From Gammaproteobacteria bacterium (GTDB lineage Bacteria > Pseudomonadota > Gammaproteobacteria > SZUA-229): a stretch of DNA of 42,811 nt. The stretch is from assembly GCA_029882355.1 (NCBI GenBank), contig JAOUKV010000025.1:1-42811 (forward strand), given 5' to 3'. Each line of letters starts with the position of its first letter. The stretch's first letter is position 1. Of this stretch, positions 16,733 through 26,075 are shown in pieces. The notes beneath the pieces were generated by a model. The model was not told the DNA's origin and ran no database searches. It was given only the letters and a program-made list of their open reading frames with translations. Position numbers and translations under genes: made by a program.

Positions 16733-17281
16733 TTAGAAGTGTGGTTTAATAGGTGCATCCTTAAAGCGCTGGATACTATCAGTAATTTCCTGTTTTGCTT
16801 CTTCGGCCGGATACCAGCCTTCTATTTTAACCCACTTATTTTCTTCCAGGTCTTTGTAGTGTTCGAAGAAGTGTGAAATTTGCTTAATTAATAGCGGTGG
16901 TACGTCGTCCTGAGACTGGATTCGGTCATAGCAGGAAGACAGGCTGCTCAATGGTACTGCCAGTATTTTTGCATCGGGGCCAGATTCATCGGTCATCTTC
17001 AGAACACAAACAGGTCGACACTGAATAACAGAGCCGGTAATTAGGGGTACGGGTGTGATAACCAGAACATCAACAGGGTCACCATCTTCAGATAATGTGT
17101 GAGGAACGTAGCCATAATTGGTAGGGTAATGCATGGCGGTGTTCATGAACCGGTCAACGAACATGGCACCAGTTTCCTTGTCAATTTCGTATTTAACCGG
17201 ATCACTGTGCGCGGGTATTTCAATAATGACGTTGATTTCGTCAGGTATATTTTTTCCAGGATTGACTCGATCAAGGTTCAT
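16733..17281 (-). CDS. ppa: Inorganic pyrophosphatase (family I)
   Basis: The 182-residue cytoplasmic enzyme hydrolyses pyrophosphate to phosphate. It contains [16 protein letters not shown] (about 30-45), the [11 protein letters not shown] segment and the family signature DGDPVDV near 67-73, with further acidic metal ligands in [10 protein letters not shown]. Length and motifs match bacterial Ppa. It converges with the tRNA gene and diverges from the pilus operon. Confidence 0.95.
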   Translation of the reverse strand: MNLDRVNPGKNIPDEINVIIEIPAHSDPVKYEIDKETGAMFVDRFMNTAMHYPTNYGYVPHTLSEDGDPVDVLVITPVPLITGSVIQCRPVCVLKMTDESGPDAKILAVPLSSLSSCYDRIQSQDDVPPLLIKQISHFFEHYKDLEENKWVKIEGWYPAEEAKQEITDSIQRFKDAPIKPHF

Positions 17282-17367
17282 AGCGGTCTCGAAGGCTGAT
17301 AAATGACCGCGACAAGTTTAACAGTAACTGCTTATATAGTAACCCCGTTGCGGTCGTGTATATCGCA

Positions 17368-17395
17368 TTGATGATACCAGCTGGTATGATATATT
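17368..17395 (+). promoter_or_regulatory. Candidate sigma-70 promoter with palindromic spacer, before the pilus operon
   Basis: TTGATG (17368-17373), a 16-base spacer and TATATT (17390-17395) form a plausible -35/-10 pair facing fimT. The first 14 spacer bases (17374-17387, ATACCAG then CTGGTAT) are a perfect palindrome, a natural place for a regulator dimer. The leader to fimT would be about 125 bases long. The promoter call rests on consensus match only. Confidence 0.5.
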
Positions 17396-17527
17396 TTACA
17401 AATAATTGACTGTCAGATAGGACGATGGGCTCTAACAATGATTAAAAACAGAAAAATAACCGCTTATCTGTTATATATCGCTCCTTATCTTATCTCCGTG
17501 GCAAGTCCTCTTTTTTGAGCTTAAATT

Positions 17528-18133
17528 ATGATCATGAAAAAGTATTCAGGATATTCTTTAATTGAGTTGATGGTGGCGCTAGTTGTGCTGGGCATTCTTT
17601 TGGCTGTGGGTGCGCCCCAGATGGGGGTGTTCTTCAAAGGTAATAGGATGGTGGCCAATGCCAATGATTTATTGGGCGGCTTATATTTAGCCAGAAGTGA
17701 AGCCATTAAGAGAAATAGTCGGGTAACTATTTGTCGAAGCGAGAATGCCGGTGATGCTATTCCTACGTGTTCGAGTTCTGCAGCAGGCTGGGAGAAGGGC
17801 TGGTTTGTTTATGTAGAGGTTGCGGGCATTGGTACATACTCTGAGGGCGTGGATGGTGATGTTTTGAGAGTTAATACGGGCGCTGAAGGTGAAAGTGATA
17901 ACCAGGTCACCATTACCGCTAGTGATATAGGTATCGATAAATTTGTTTCGTTTACTTCACGCGGCATACCTAAACAAAATAATGGTGCCACTCAATCGGG
18001 TGTTTTTCGAATATGTGACCCTCGTGGGCTGACCAATACAGCAGGTGGTGTGGTTGCACGAGGCGTAGTATTAAATGCAGCGGGTCGCGTACGTACTACA
18101 AAGGATGCCGCAAAAATTGGTACATGCCTATGA
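17528..18133 (+). CDS. fimT: Type IV minor pilin FimT/GspH-like
   Basis: The 201-residue prepilin has a short basic leader ending SG, then YSLIELMVALVVLGILLAVGAP, the type IV pilin helix with Glu at +5, so prepilin peptidase should cut after the Gly. The following LLGGLYLARSEAIKRNSRVTICRS is characteristic of the GspH/FimT domain, and two cysteine pairs follow. FimT proteins are minor pilins; some bind DNA during transformation. ATG codons at 17528 and 17534 are both possible; GAG lies 8 bases before the first. It is the first gene of the pilus operon and overlaps pilV by 4 bases. Confidence 0.9.
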   Translation: MIMKKYSGYSLIELMVALVVLGILLAVGAPQMGVFFKGNRMVANANDLLGGLYLARSEAIKRNSRVTICRSENAGDAIPTCSSSAAGWEKGWFVYVEVAGIGTYSEGVDGDVLRVNTGAEGESDNQVTITASDIGIDKFVSFTSRGIPKQNNGATQSGVFRICDPRGLTNTAGGVVARGVVLNAAGRVRTTKDAAKIGTCL

Positions 18134-18663
18134 AGCAGCAATATAAAAATACGATGTTTAGGCAGAGTGGCTTTAGTTTGATTGAGGCTTTGGTTGCGTT
18201 TCTTATTCTCTCTATCGGCTTGTTAGGTATCGCATCGCTACAGATGATTTCGCTTAAGGCTGGAAAAACGGCTGAAATGCGTACAGTAGCCGTGATAAAG
18301 GCAGAAGAAATATTGGAGCGAATTCGTAATAATCCTGTGCAGGTGATGGCTTATATTTCTGGTGCTGGCGATCTTGGTGTCAATAATGGCTGTAATGATG
18401 GAGGTGGCGCAGTCACCATGTGCACTGCCGCACAGATGGTGGAGGACGATATATATAACTGGAAAGCAGATTTATTGACCAGTCTGCCAAATAATACGAC
18501 GACCAATGCGGTAGTAGAGGTTGTGGCACCAGTACCGGGTACAGACCCTACTGCTAAAGTCACGGTAACGATAAATTGGCAAGAAAGGAACACGGAAACA
18601 AAAACCATGGATGCTATGAATTATAGCGTTTCAACGCAAATATGTAATAACACAGGGTGCTGA
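18130..18663 (+). CDS. pilV: Type IV minor pilin PilV
   Basis: The product is 177 residues; the cleavage site is SG then FSLIEALVAFLILSIGLLGIASLQ, with Glu at +5. The following KAGKTAEMRTVAVIKAEEILERIRNN stretch is typical of PilV. PilV is part of the minor pilin complex that, with PilW, PilX and PilY1, primes pilus assembly. The ATG at 18130 overlaps the fimT stop (ATGA), suggesting translational coupling; an in-frame ATG six bases earlier is also possible. Confidence 0.92.
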   Translation: MKQQYKNTMFRQSGFSLIEALVAFLILSIGLLGIASLQMISLKAGKTAEMRTVAVIKAEEILERIRNNPVQVMAYISGAGDLGVNNGCNDGGGAVTMCTAAQMVEDDIYNWKADLLTSLPNNTTTNAVVEVVAPVPGTDPTAKVTVTINWQERNTETKTMDAMNYSVSTQICNNTGC

Positions 18664-18679
18664 GGTGAGGTTTAACAGA

Positions 18680-19729
18680 ATGAATACTGCTTACTCAAAT
18701 TCTCGGCGCTCGGCAGGCTTTTCACTCATTGAGATGCTGGTGGCCATGTTGATTGGTTTGATTATTATGAGTGGTGTGATGCAGATATATGTATCCACTC
18801 GTGATACTCAGCGTGGTAGTGAAGACCAGTTGGAAATGTTGGGTAATGCACGTTTTGCTATTGAGGCGATAGCTTATGATTTACGTCATTCAAACGTATG
18901 GGGTCGCCACAATAATGGTGCATTAGTGCAATGCCAGAACACTGCGGCGACATCAGCTATACCGTGTTCGGGCACACCAATGCCGCCTGCTACTGGCGAT
19001 TGTGCCGATCAGGAATATATCAATATTGAGAGACCTGTATTTGCTGGTGATAATAGCAATCCTTATACAGGAACCTGCGCGACAGAATCTTACAAGGCGG
19101 GCACTGATATATTGACAGTGCGTTATGCGGATACCAATAGATTGAAGACGGATAAGTTAAGCGCAAATGTGGCTTATCTGCGCACCAGTCTTAGCGGTGG
19201 AATGTTATTTGTTTCTAGCGGGTCAAGTGTCCCCGATGCACCAATGATCCCAGGCTGGAAAGACGACACTCTTTCCTCAAACCATCTTCTTGTTTCACGC
19301 GCTTATTATGTCAGTGATTATAGCGATACACCTGGTGATGGTTTGCCATCATTGCGCAGGAGTGATTTGCTCGCAGGGCCAGAAATGGTTTCGGATGTAT
19401 TGTTAACGGGTGTTGAAGATTTTCAGCTGGAGTTTGGTGTTGATATCGGGACGAATGGTGTGAGGGGAGAAAGAGATGGACAGGTAGATTCTTATGTTAA
19501 AGCCAGCAGTGTTTCCAATTGGGCGCTTGATGTGCTTGCTGTAAGAATATGGGTATTGATGCGTTCAGAGCACACAGACAGAAGCGACATTGGCTCATCC
19601 CAGACATTCACCATTGCAGGTAACCCAGTGACCACGCCGAATGATGGGTATCGACGTTATCTAGTTTCTGGTGTAGTGAAATTGCGGAATACAACCCAGA
19701 AAAATGTAAGCACTGCAGGTGGTGGCTAG
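18680..19729 (+). CDS. pilW: Type IV minor pilin PilW
   Basis: The product is 349 residues with the leader ending AG, followed by FSLIEMLVAMLIGLIIMSGVMQIYV with Glu at +5. The helix continuation RGSEDQLEMLGNARFAIEAIAYDLRHSNVWG is characteristic of PilW, and the length fits. Several cysteines (LVQC, IPC, GDC, GTC) may form disulfides. The start is ATG 18680, with GAGG 9 bases upstream; a GTG at 18665 is in frame but less well placed. It abuts pilV and touches pilX. Confidence 0.93.
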   Translation: MNTAYSNSRRSAGFSLIEMLVAMLIGLIIMSGVMQIYVSTRDTQRGSEDQLEMLGNARFAIEAIAYDLRHSNVWGRHNNGALVQCQNTAATSAIPCSGTPMPPATGDCADQEYINIERPVFAGDNSNPYTGTCATESYKAGTDILTVRYADTNRLKTDKLSANVAYLRTSLSGGMLFVSSGSSVPDAPMIPGWKDDTLSSNHLLVSRAYYVSDYSDTPGDGLPSLRRSDLLAGPEMVSDVLLTGVEDFQLEFGVDIGTNGVRGERDGQVDSYVKASSVSNWALDVLAVRIWVLMRSEHTDRSDIGSSQTFTIAGNPVTTPNDGYRRYLVSGVVKLRNTTQKNVSTAGGG

Positions 19730-19731
19730 TG

Positions 19732-20262
19732 ATGACAAATAAAACCAATCAATCTTTTCATGTGAAAACGTGGTCAGTACCAGGCCGGCAGACGGGCATG
19801 GTATTGATAATGGCACTATTGATGTTGATGGTGTTGACGCTGATAGGTGTTTCATCGATGAGTAGCTCGTCACTGGAAATGAAAGTGGCCAGTAATATGC
19901 AGCAGCGCAATATTGCCTTTCAGGCCGCGCAATCACGCCTGGCATTTGCGGCTTCGCAGGACACTTCCAATCCACTAAATTATCTGATCAATATCCCCGA
20001 CTTGACGGACGAGAGCACATGGCCAGTGCAAACGTGCAATCCCCCGGGTTGTCCTGATGGCGCTGATTGGGTTGCGACTGCTGATGTTAAATATAGCGGA
20101 TGCGGTAAAGGCGTGGGTAACAGTCTGGAAGCCGGAAAAGGGTTTTCTTATCGCACATTTGAAATTAAAGCGACAGGTGAAACAGTAACAGGGTCATCGA
20201 GATCGGTTCAGGTCAGTGCGATATTGTACCCTGTAAAGGCTTGTGGGAATGAAACGATATAA
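19732..20262 (+). CDS. pilX: Type IV pilus assembly protein PilX
   Basis: The product is 176 residues. Like other PilX proteins it has a pilin-like N-terminus, here QTG then MVLIMALLMLMVLTLIGVSSM, without Glu at +5, and then the SLEMKVASNMQQRNIAFQAAQSRL helix. PilX belongs to the priming complex under PilY1. Its ATG begins two bases after the pilW stop. The protein ends with a short Cys-containing domain (CNPPGC, SGC, KAC). Confidence 0.92.
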   Translation: MTNKTNQSFHVKTWSVPGRQTGMVLIMALLMLMVLTLIGVSSMSSSSLEMKVASNMQQRNIAFQAAQSRLAFAASQDTSNPLNYLINIPDLTDESTWPVQTCNPPGCPDGADWVATADVKYSGCGKGVGNSLEAGKGFSYRTFEIKATGETVTGSSRSVQVSAILYPVKACGNETI

Positions 20263-20280
20263 ACTTGTGGGAATAACGAT

Positions 20281-20604
20281 ATGAAACTGTTTATCAATTT
20301 TAGTTGTGTATTAATGATGTTTCTTTCCCAGTATGCGATGGCTGAAGAGCATCCTTTTGTGCCGCATTCGACCAGGGCGTTAAGCATTAAGTTAAGCGAT
20401 GACCGAACTGGGATCATCAAAAATGTTACATGTACCGTTTGTGATTTTAAAATTGTAAATATCACAGCAAACACCAAAGCGTATAAAAATGGTGTAGAAG
20501 TCGATTTATTAGAGGCAAAGATGCGAGCTGGTAAGCCAGCATTGGTGTCATTTAACCCTGTAACCAGAGAAGTGCAAACCATTCGCTGGCATGAGTACAA
20601 GTAG
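20281..20604 (+). CDS. Small exported protein between pilX and pilY1, PilY2-like
   Basis: The product is 107 residues with a signal peptide (about 1-21, ending AMA) and a roughly 85-residue domain containing a CTVC pair, TGIIKNVTCTVCDFKIVNI. Its size, export signal and place in the operon recall PilY2 of Pseudomonas, a small poorly understood pilus protein, though PilY2 lies after pilY1 there. I cannot confirm homology by eye. It starts 18 bases after pilX and ends 28 bases before the pilY1 start, so it is part of the same transcript. Confidence 0.75.
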   Translation: MKLFINFSCVLMMFLSQYAMAEEHPFVPHSTRALSIKLSDDRTGIIKNVTCTVCDFKIVNITANTKAYKNGVEVDLLEAKMRAGKPALVSFNPVTREVQTIRWHEYK

Positions 20605-20632
20605 TTCGTTGGGACAGTCAAAGAGGTTCGTC

Positions 20633-23600
20633 ATGAAAAGCGTGTATAGAAGATTAAAGAAAACTTACATCGGATTTATACTGGGCTGTTGCATAGCAAG
20701 CTCGGCATTCGCTGACGATATTGAAATTTATACCGACGCCAATCTAATTGGGGCAATCGCACAGCCAAATATCATGTTTGTTTTAGATTCATCGGAAGAT
20801 ATGGGATCGACCTTGCCAGCAAATGCGCCCTATGAATATAGCAGAACGTATGCACTGGCTGGTGGATACGACCCAACAAAAGTTTATTTTAGCAGTGATG
20901 GAACCATTCCTGCGACAAACGGCGACTATTTTGACTGGGATGCCAATCACTGTTGGCATTCTCTGGAAGAATATGTCGCTGGAGTTTCGCAGGGCGCCTT
21001 CACTGGCTCTTTGTATACAACAGGCATGTATTCAGGACAGATCGCACAATATAATGATGCTGCCAACAAATTGGTTTGGCGTACGCCTGTGACCAATAAT
21101 GCCGCCGCAAGAGCACTGCTTATAGAGTGTGTTCAGGACCATGGTATACACGGTCAAAGGGGGGTCGGAAATAAACATTATATTATCAATGGGGTCGCTA
21201 ACTCACCCTGGTCAACCGCCGATTCTGGCCTGGCAGCGGTTATTTGGGCCAACAATGCAAACAACGTCGTGTTATATGCGGGCAACTATTTGAATTATTT
21301 GTTGGACCCCTCGATTGTTACCTCTCAAGTCCCCCTATTTGATCAATTGAAGAACGCCATTGCTACTTTGGTTGCTAGCACCAGTAATATTAATATCGGC
21401 TTAATGCAGTATGATCGAAGAATTAATGTAGTTGATGGAGTTGATTACGGCGGTGAGGGTGGTCCCGTTATTTATCCTTCACTGGATGTGAATTTGGGAC
21501 GTGCGGATTTTTATAATCGTTTAGCCAATATGCAAATAGGATGGGATCCTGTTATAGCAGAGACTTATTTCGAAGCGTTGAAATATTTTGGTGGAGCGGA
21601 AGCTCATTACGGCACTAGCTCGCTGCCCAGTAATCAGGTCGGGAGCATGGACCCCGGTAATGTTTTTTACGAAACGCCTATCACTGAAACCTGCCAGAAA
21701 AACTACATTGTTGTCGTTTCAAATGGGTTGTCCCGCTATGATTATTTAGATGCAAGCAAGCGTGCCACATTGCCTGGTTTTGATGTGGGCAGCTGTAACA
21801 CTGACCCTTATGCACCAGGCTGGGGTAATCTGGATGCTTTTCTCTCAGACACGTCAACCAGAGATAACTGTCTGGATGAAATGGCCGGCTGGGCATTAGT
21901 TAATGATATTGCAACGCGTGCAGATGTGCCTTCTCATGCGGGTGACCAGAATGTAACGACCTATACCGTCGGGTTTGCTTTTTCTAATGATCCCCTTGCG
22001 CAGGCTGAACTGCTTGATGGTGAGCGACTGCTACGAGATACGGCAGAAAAAGGCGGTGGCCGATTTATTGAAGCGAAAGATGAAGCAAGCCTGGTTAGTG
22101 AGCTGAATAAGTTGGTCTCGGAAGTGCTCAAAGTTAACGCGACTTTCTCTTCACCTGCAGTATCGGTAAACGCATTTAATCGCGCGACTAATCTGGAAGA
22201 CCTTTATTTTACCCTGTTCAAGCCAACCAATGGTGAGCGCTGGGAAGGGAATCTGAAGAAGTTCAAGTTGGAATTTGACGCAAATGATATCCCATTTGTT
22301 GCAGATGCAAATCATAATCCAGCCATTGATTCTGTCACAGGTTTCTTTAAGGATGCCTCACAAAGTTACTGGACGGCAGCGGCTGATGCACCGGATGGAG
22401 CAGAGACGGCGAAAGGTGGAGCTGCGAGTAAAATCGCATTACCGCGTAAAACATATACATATACAGGTGCGTATTCGGGTACTACAGGAGTGTTGATGCC
22501 GAGTGATGGCAATTTAACATCGGCTGCCAATGGGCTGAATGTATTCAATACTAGCCTTACGGATGCTTTGCTCGGGGGTGTGGTAGGGAAGCCTGCAGTG
22601 GCATTAAACTTTTTTGGATTTACTCTCATGACGCCATATGAAACGGCCTTAAGATTATGGGCGTCTGGCTACGATATGTTAGATTCAGATGCTGATGGTA
22701 ATTCATATGATACGCGACGCGAGATGGGTGACCCTCTCCACGCAGAACCAGCTCTGGTGCAATATGGTATGACAGCAGGAAATGTGCCTGATCTGGTGGC
22801 ATATGTTGCAACGAATGATGGCTATTTACATGCATACGACTCATTGACGGGTATAGAAAACTTTGCCTTTGTTCCTCAGGAAATGCTGCCAAAGCTACAA
22901 AATATTTTTGATAATACGGGAGTTAATGGTAAAGCGTATGGTTTAGATGGCAATGTTATACCGTGGATCAATGATGTAAATCGGGATGGCGATGTTAATG
23001 ATGCAGGTGAGCATGTTTATTTATATTTTGGTATGCGCAGAGGTGGTCGCTATATCTATTCCATGGATGTTAGCAATAGATATTCACCGACGCTACGTTG
23101 GGTGATAGAAGGAGGCACTGGCGATTTTGCTGAGTTGGGGCAGACCTGGTCAGCACCTAATGTTGAAAAAATAAAAACAGGTTTAGGCCCTGATGACTAC
23201 AAGACCGTACTAATTTTTGGCGCTGGCTACGATACTAATCAGGATGCAATAATCACACGCGGTACAGATAGTATGGGACGAGGTATTTTTATCGTTGATG
23301 CTGATACAGGTGCATTGTTATGGCGTGCAGGCCCAGATGGTGCAGCAGATTTACAGTTGACTGATATGCAATACGGTATTCCTGCTCGCATTAAGCCTAT
23401 AGATATTAATGGTGATGGTTACGTAGATCGTTTATATGCCGGGGACATGGGTGGCCAACTTTGGCGCATTGATATTGATAATGCTGCCAATACTACGTCT
23501 ACGGTTTCCGCAACAGGAGGACGCATTGCTGATCTGGCGGTAGATGCAAGTACTACAGAAAATCGCCGCTTCTATACATCACCAGATGTTGCTTTGATTA

Positions 23601-24232
23601 TTGAAGAAGGAAAGGCTCCTTACCTGTCTATTGTCGCTGCATCGGGATACAGAGCGCATCCCTTGCAAACCGCTACACGTGACCGTGTCTATATGATTAG
23701 AGATTACGACGTGTACCAGGTTCCGGCTGCATATACGACAGTGACAGAAGCAGATTTGTTTGATACGACTAACAATGCGATTGGGCAAGGTTCACAAGCG
23801 GTCATTGACGCCGCAGTTATATCCTTGGGTGAGAAAAAAGGCTGGTATATTACGCTTCAGGAGTTGGATGGTTCATTTGTTGGTGAAAAAGCGTTGGCTG
23901 AGCCACTTATTCTGAACGGTGTTGCAATTTTTACGACTTTCATTCCTGCTTCAGCAGGCCTGACCAATAATAGCTGTAAAGCGAATGATGGTACTGGTGC
24001 GATATATTTTGTAAATGTGGTTGATGGTACACCTACTGCTGATAATACGGGTGATGGTACTGAAACGAGAGAAGACCGAAGAATATTGCTGGCTCGTGGT
24101 GGTATTCCACCAACACCACGCGTTATTATCACAGAGGATGGTATTCCTACCTTATGTGTAGGTACCGAATGTACTACAGCCGGTGAAGTGGGTACCGTTC
24201 AGAAAATGTACTGGTATGAAGTTGAAGAATAA
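20633..24232 (+). CDS. pilY1: Type IV pilus tip adhesin PilY1
   Basis: The product is 1199 residues with a signal peptide (about 1-27, ending AFA). A von Willebrand A-like region begins NIMFVLDSSEDMGS (46-59), and the C-terminal part is the PilY1 beta-propeller (about 690-1170). An EF-hand-like calcium site, DINGDGYVD (924-932), precedes RLYAGDMGGQLWRIDI, matching the calcium site of Pseudomonas PilY1, and a second such loop, DVNRDGDVND, lies near 781-790. PilY1 sits at the pilus tip and controls extension, adhesion and surface sensing. The start is ATG 20633, with AGAGG 6 bases before it. The MIDAS-like motif is altered (D-S-S-E-D instead of DxSxS). Confidence 0.95.
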   Translation: MKSVYRRLKKTYIGFILGCCIASSAFADDIEIYTDANLIGAIAQPNIMFVLDSSEDMGSTLPANAPYEYSRTYALAGGYDPTKVYFSSDGTIPATNGDYFDWDANHCWHSLEEYVAGVSQGAFTGSLYTTGMYSGQIAQYNDAANKLVWRTPVTNNAAARALLIECVQDHGIHGQRGVGNKHYIINGVANSPWSTADSGLAAVIWANNANNVVLYAGNYLNYLLDPSIVTSQVPLFDQLKNAIATLVASTSNINIGLMQYDRRINVVDGVDYGGEGGPVIYPSLDVNLGRADFYNRLANMQIGWDPVIAETYFEALKYFGGAEAHYGTSSLPSNQVGSMDPGNVFYETPITETCQKNYIVVVSNGLSRYDYLDASKRATLPGFDVGSCNTDPYAPGWGNLDAFLSDTSTRDNCLDEMAGWALVNDIATRADVPSHAGDQNVTTYTVGFAFSNDPLAQAELLDGERLLRDTAEKGGGRFIEAKDEASLVSELNKLVSEVLKVNATFSSPAVSVNAFNRATNLEDLYFTLFKPTNGERWEGNLKKFKLEFDANDIPFVADANHNPAIDSVTGFFKDASQSYWTAAADAPDGAETAKGGAASKIALPRKTYTYTGAYSGTTGVLMPSDGNLTSAANGLNVFNTSLTDALLGGVVGKPAVALNFFGFTLMTPYETALRLWASGYDMLDSDADGNSYDTRREMGDPLHAEPALVQYGMTAGNVPDLVAYVATNDGYLHAYDSLTGIENFAFVPQEMLPKLQNIFDNTGVNGKAYGLDGNVIPWINDVNRDGDVNDAGEHVYLYFGMRRGGRYIYSMDVSNRYSPTLRWVIEGGTGDFAELGQTWSAPNVEKIKTGLGPDDYKTVLIFGAGYDTNQDAIITRGTDSMGRGIFIVDADTGALLWRAGPDGAADLQLTDMQYGIPARIKPIDINGDGYVDRLYAGDMGGQLWRIDIDNAANTTSTVSATGGRIADLAVDASTTENRRFYTSPDVALIIEEGKAPYLSIVAASGYRAHPLQTATRDRVYMIRDYDVYQVPAAYTTVTEADLFDTTNNAIGQGSQAVIDAAVISLGEKKGWYITLQELDGSFVGEKALAEPLILNGVAIFTTFIPASAGLTNNSCKANDGTGAIYFVNVVDGTPTADNTGDGTETREDRRILLARGGIPPTPRVIITEDGIPTLCVGTECTTAGEVGTVQKMYWYEVEE

Positions 24233-24250
24233 ATTATAGGTTAAAAAATT

Positions 24251-24655
24251 ATGAGAAAAAATCAAGGATTTACTTTAATAGAGCTAATGATTGTTGTTGC
24301 AATTATTGGCATACTTACCGCGATTGCAGCACCAAGTTATACAAGTTATTTGAGAGAGGCTGGGCGTAGGGATGCAATGGTGGGTTTGACAACAATTGCA
24401 GATAGGCAGGAACGCTATTACTTGCAAAATAATACTTATACTACGGCTCTTGCAGATTTGAATGTCTCTAGTACTTCTGAGCAGGGTTTGTATACTTTTA
24501 AAGTGACTTCAGCAGATGCGAGTGGTTTTGAGGTTAGTGCAACAGCAATTGCTACTGAAGCACAGGCAAAAGATACAGGTTGTACGACCATGACATTGAG
24601 TTCGACAGGCCTCAAGACGCCGAATGGTCCAGCGCCGGCAAAAGAATGTTGGTAG
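24251..24655 (+). CDS. pilE: Type IV pilin PilE
   Basis: The 134-residue pilin has a six-residue leader, MRKNQG, then [37 protein letters not shown], with Glu at +5. [14 protein letters not shown] in the middle and a C-terminal disulfide loop (GC to ECW) are typical of PilE of the minor pilin operon. It is the last gene of the operon, 18 bases after pilY1, and converges with ispH. No clear terminator was seen in the 17 bases between them. Confidence 0.93.
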   Translation: MRKNQGFTLIELMIVVAIIGILTAIAAPSYTSYLREAGRRDAMVGLTTIADRQERYYLQNNTYTTALADLNVSSTSEQGLYTFKVTSADASGFEVSATAIATEAQAKDTGCTTMTLSSTGLKTPNGPAPAKECW

Positions 24656-24672
24656 TTATAAAGTAAAAGGTT

Positions 24673-25608
24673 TTATCTCAACTCGCGGGGTAGCTGGAAG
24701 CGTACAGTTTCTGCTACCCCGTTGTCGTTATGGATAGTTGCCAGAAATTCTTCCTGGAGTTTGTCCATAACTTCCTTAACAAGTATCTCGGGTGCTGAAG
24801 CGCCTGCGGTAACACCCACTGCATTGGCTGAATCAAACCAGCTTTGCTGAATATCGTTGGCGTCGTCGATTAAATAGGCAGGTACTCCCTGTTGTTCAGC
24901 AAGCTCTCGTAGTCTGTTTGAGTTTGAGCTGTTTGTAGATCCAAGCACCAAAAAAACGTCGACCTGATTTGACAGCTCCCTAACTGCATCTTGTCTGTTT
25001 TGGGTGGCATAGCAAATGTCATCTTTACGTCGTGGTCCTTCAATATCAGGAAAACGCAGGCTCAAAGCGTCGATAATTTGACGTGTATCATCGACTGATA
25101 AAGTGGTTTGAGAAACATAGGCCAGTTTATCTGGATGGCTTATAGTGAGTTTCACTACATCATCAATGGTTTCGATAAGATAAATTTGACTGTCAGAGGC
25201 TGTAATGTATTGGCCTAAAGTACCTTCTACTTCTGGGTGTCCAGCATGGCCAATGAGGATAACGTTAGTTCCAGTTTTTGCGTGCCGGGCAACTTCGAGA
25301 TGAACTTTGGTTACCAGTGGGCAGGTAGCATCAAAGATGCGAAGCTGTCTATTATTGGCCTCGGCTCGGACTGCCTGAGAAACACCATGGGCACTGAAAA
25401 TAACAGTTGAGTCATCAGGTATCTCATTCAAGTTTTCAACAAAGATCGCACCTTTTTCGGCAAGATCATTAACCACATAACGATTGTGTACAACTTCATG
25501 CCTGACATAAACGGGTGCGCCAAATATATCGAGAGCGCGCTCGACGATATCAATGGCGCGATCGACACCAGCACAGAATCCACGTGGGTTTGCAAGGTAA
25601 ATGTCCAC
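24673..25608 (-). CDS. ispH: 4-hydroxy-3-methylbut-2-enyl diphosphate reductase
   Basis: The 311-residue product catalyses the last step of the non-mevalonate isoprenoid pathway, using an iron-sulfur cluster held by Cys12, Cys96 and Cys199, all present ([22 protein letters not shown]). The FSAHGVS and SSNSNRL motifs are also intact. The start is GTG at 25608, two bases after the fkpB stop. It is the last gene of the murJ-ribF-ileS-lspA-fkpB-ispH run. Confidence 0.96.
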   Translation of the reverse strand: MDIYLANPRGFCAGVDRAIDIVERALDIFGAPVYVRHEVVHNRYVVNDLAEKGAIFVENLNEIPDDSTVIFSAHGVSQAVRAEANNRQLRIFDATCPLVTKVHLEVARHAKTGTNVILIGHAGHPEVEGTLGQYITASDSQIYLIETIDDVVKLTISHPDKLAYVSQTTLSVDDTRQIIDALSLRFPDIEGPRRKDDICYATQNRQDAVRELSNQVDVFLVLGSTNSSNSNRLRELAEQQGVPAYLIDDANDIQQSWFDSANAVGVTAGASAPEILVKEVMDKLQEEFLATIHNDNGVAETVRFQLPRELR

Positions 25609-25610
25609 GA

Positions 25611-26075
25611 CTATTCGTTCTCTATGGGTAAAAAGGCATGTGCATTATTAATTTCTAGAATCTTCACAGAAAAGACCAAAGATAGCTCTGCCAGAGGATG
25701 GTTGAAGTCCACTTCAACAGCATCACTTTTAATGGCACGAATGGTTCCAGGTAAGTCTTCACCTTCAGGAGTCCCGAAGTTAAAGGTAAGGCCTATTTCT
25801 GGTTTTAATTCATCGGTAAAATTTGACAGGGGCATGTCATGAATATTGGCTTCATCGCGAAAACCGAAACATTGTTCTGCAGTTAGAGTGAGCGTTTGCT
25901 GATCGCCTTCTTTGAGTCCGATCAAGGCTAGCATCATGCCTTCGGGGAGGGAAGAGTCGTACATATTAATTTCAATAGGATCTTCATCAAAGCTACTTTC
26001 AATCATTGTGCCGTCAGTCAGAGCAAGACTATAGTGTAATAAAACAAGGCTGGTCTGGGTGATTTGTTCAGCCAT
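25611..26075 (-). CDS. fkpB: FKBP-type peptidyl-prolyl isomerase, SlpA type
   Basis: The 154-residue product belongs to the SlyD-like group of FKBPs: an FKBP half ([17 protein letters not shown] near 13-29), the insert-in-flap domain and the closing [21 protein letters not shown] stretch. It lacks the His-rich metal-binding tail of SlyD. FkpB between lspA and ispH is a conserved arrangement in gammaproteobacteria. It overlaps lspA by 8 bases. Confidence 0.93.
   Translation of the reverse strand: MAEQITQTSLVLLHYSLALTDGTMIESSFDEDPIEINMYDSSLPEGMMLALIGLKEGDQQTLTLTAEQCFGFRDEANIHDMPLSNFTDELKPEIGLTFNFGTPEGEDLPGTIRAIKSDAVEVDFNHPLAELSLVFSVKILEINNAHAFLPIENE

Noticed and set aside
17282-17527. Sigma-54 promoter for the pilus operon
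   Set aside because: No GG-N10-GC pair with TGGC/TGC context was found; a sigma-70-like pair fits better.
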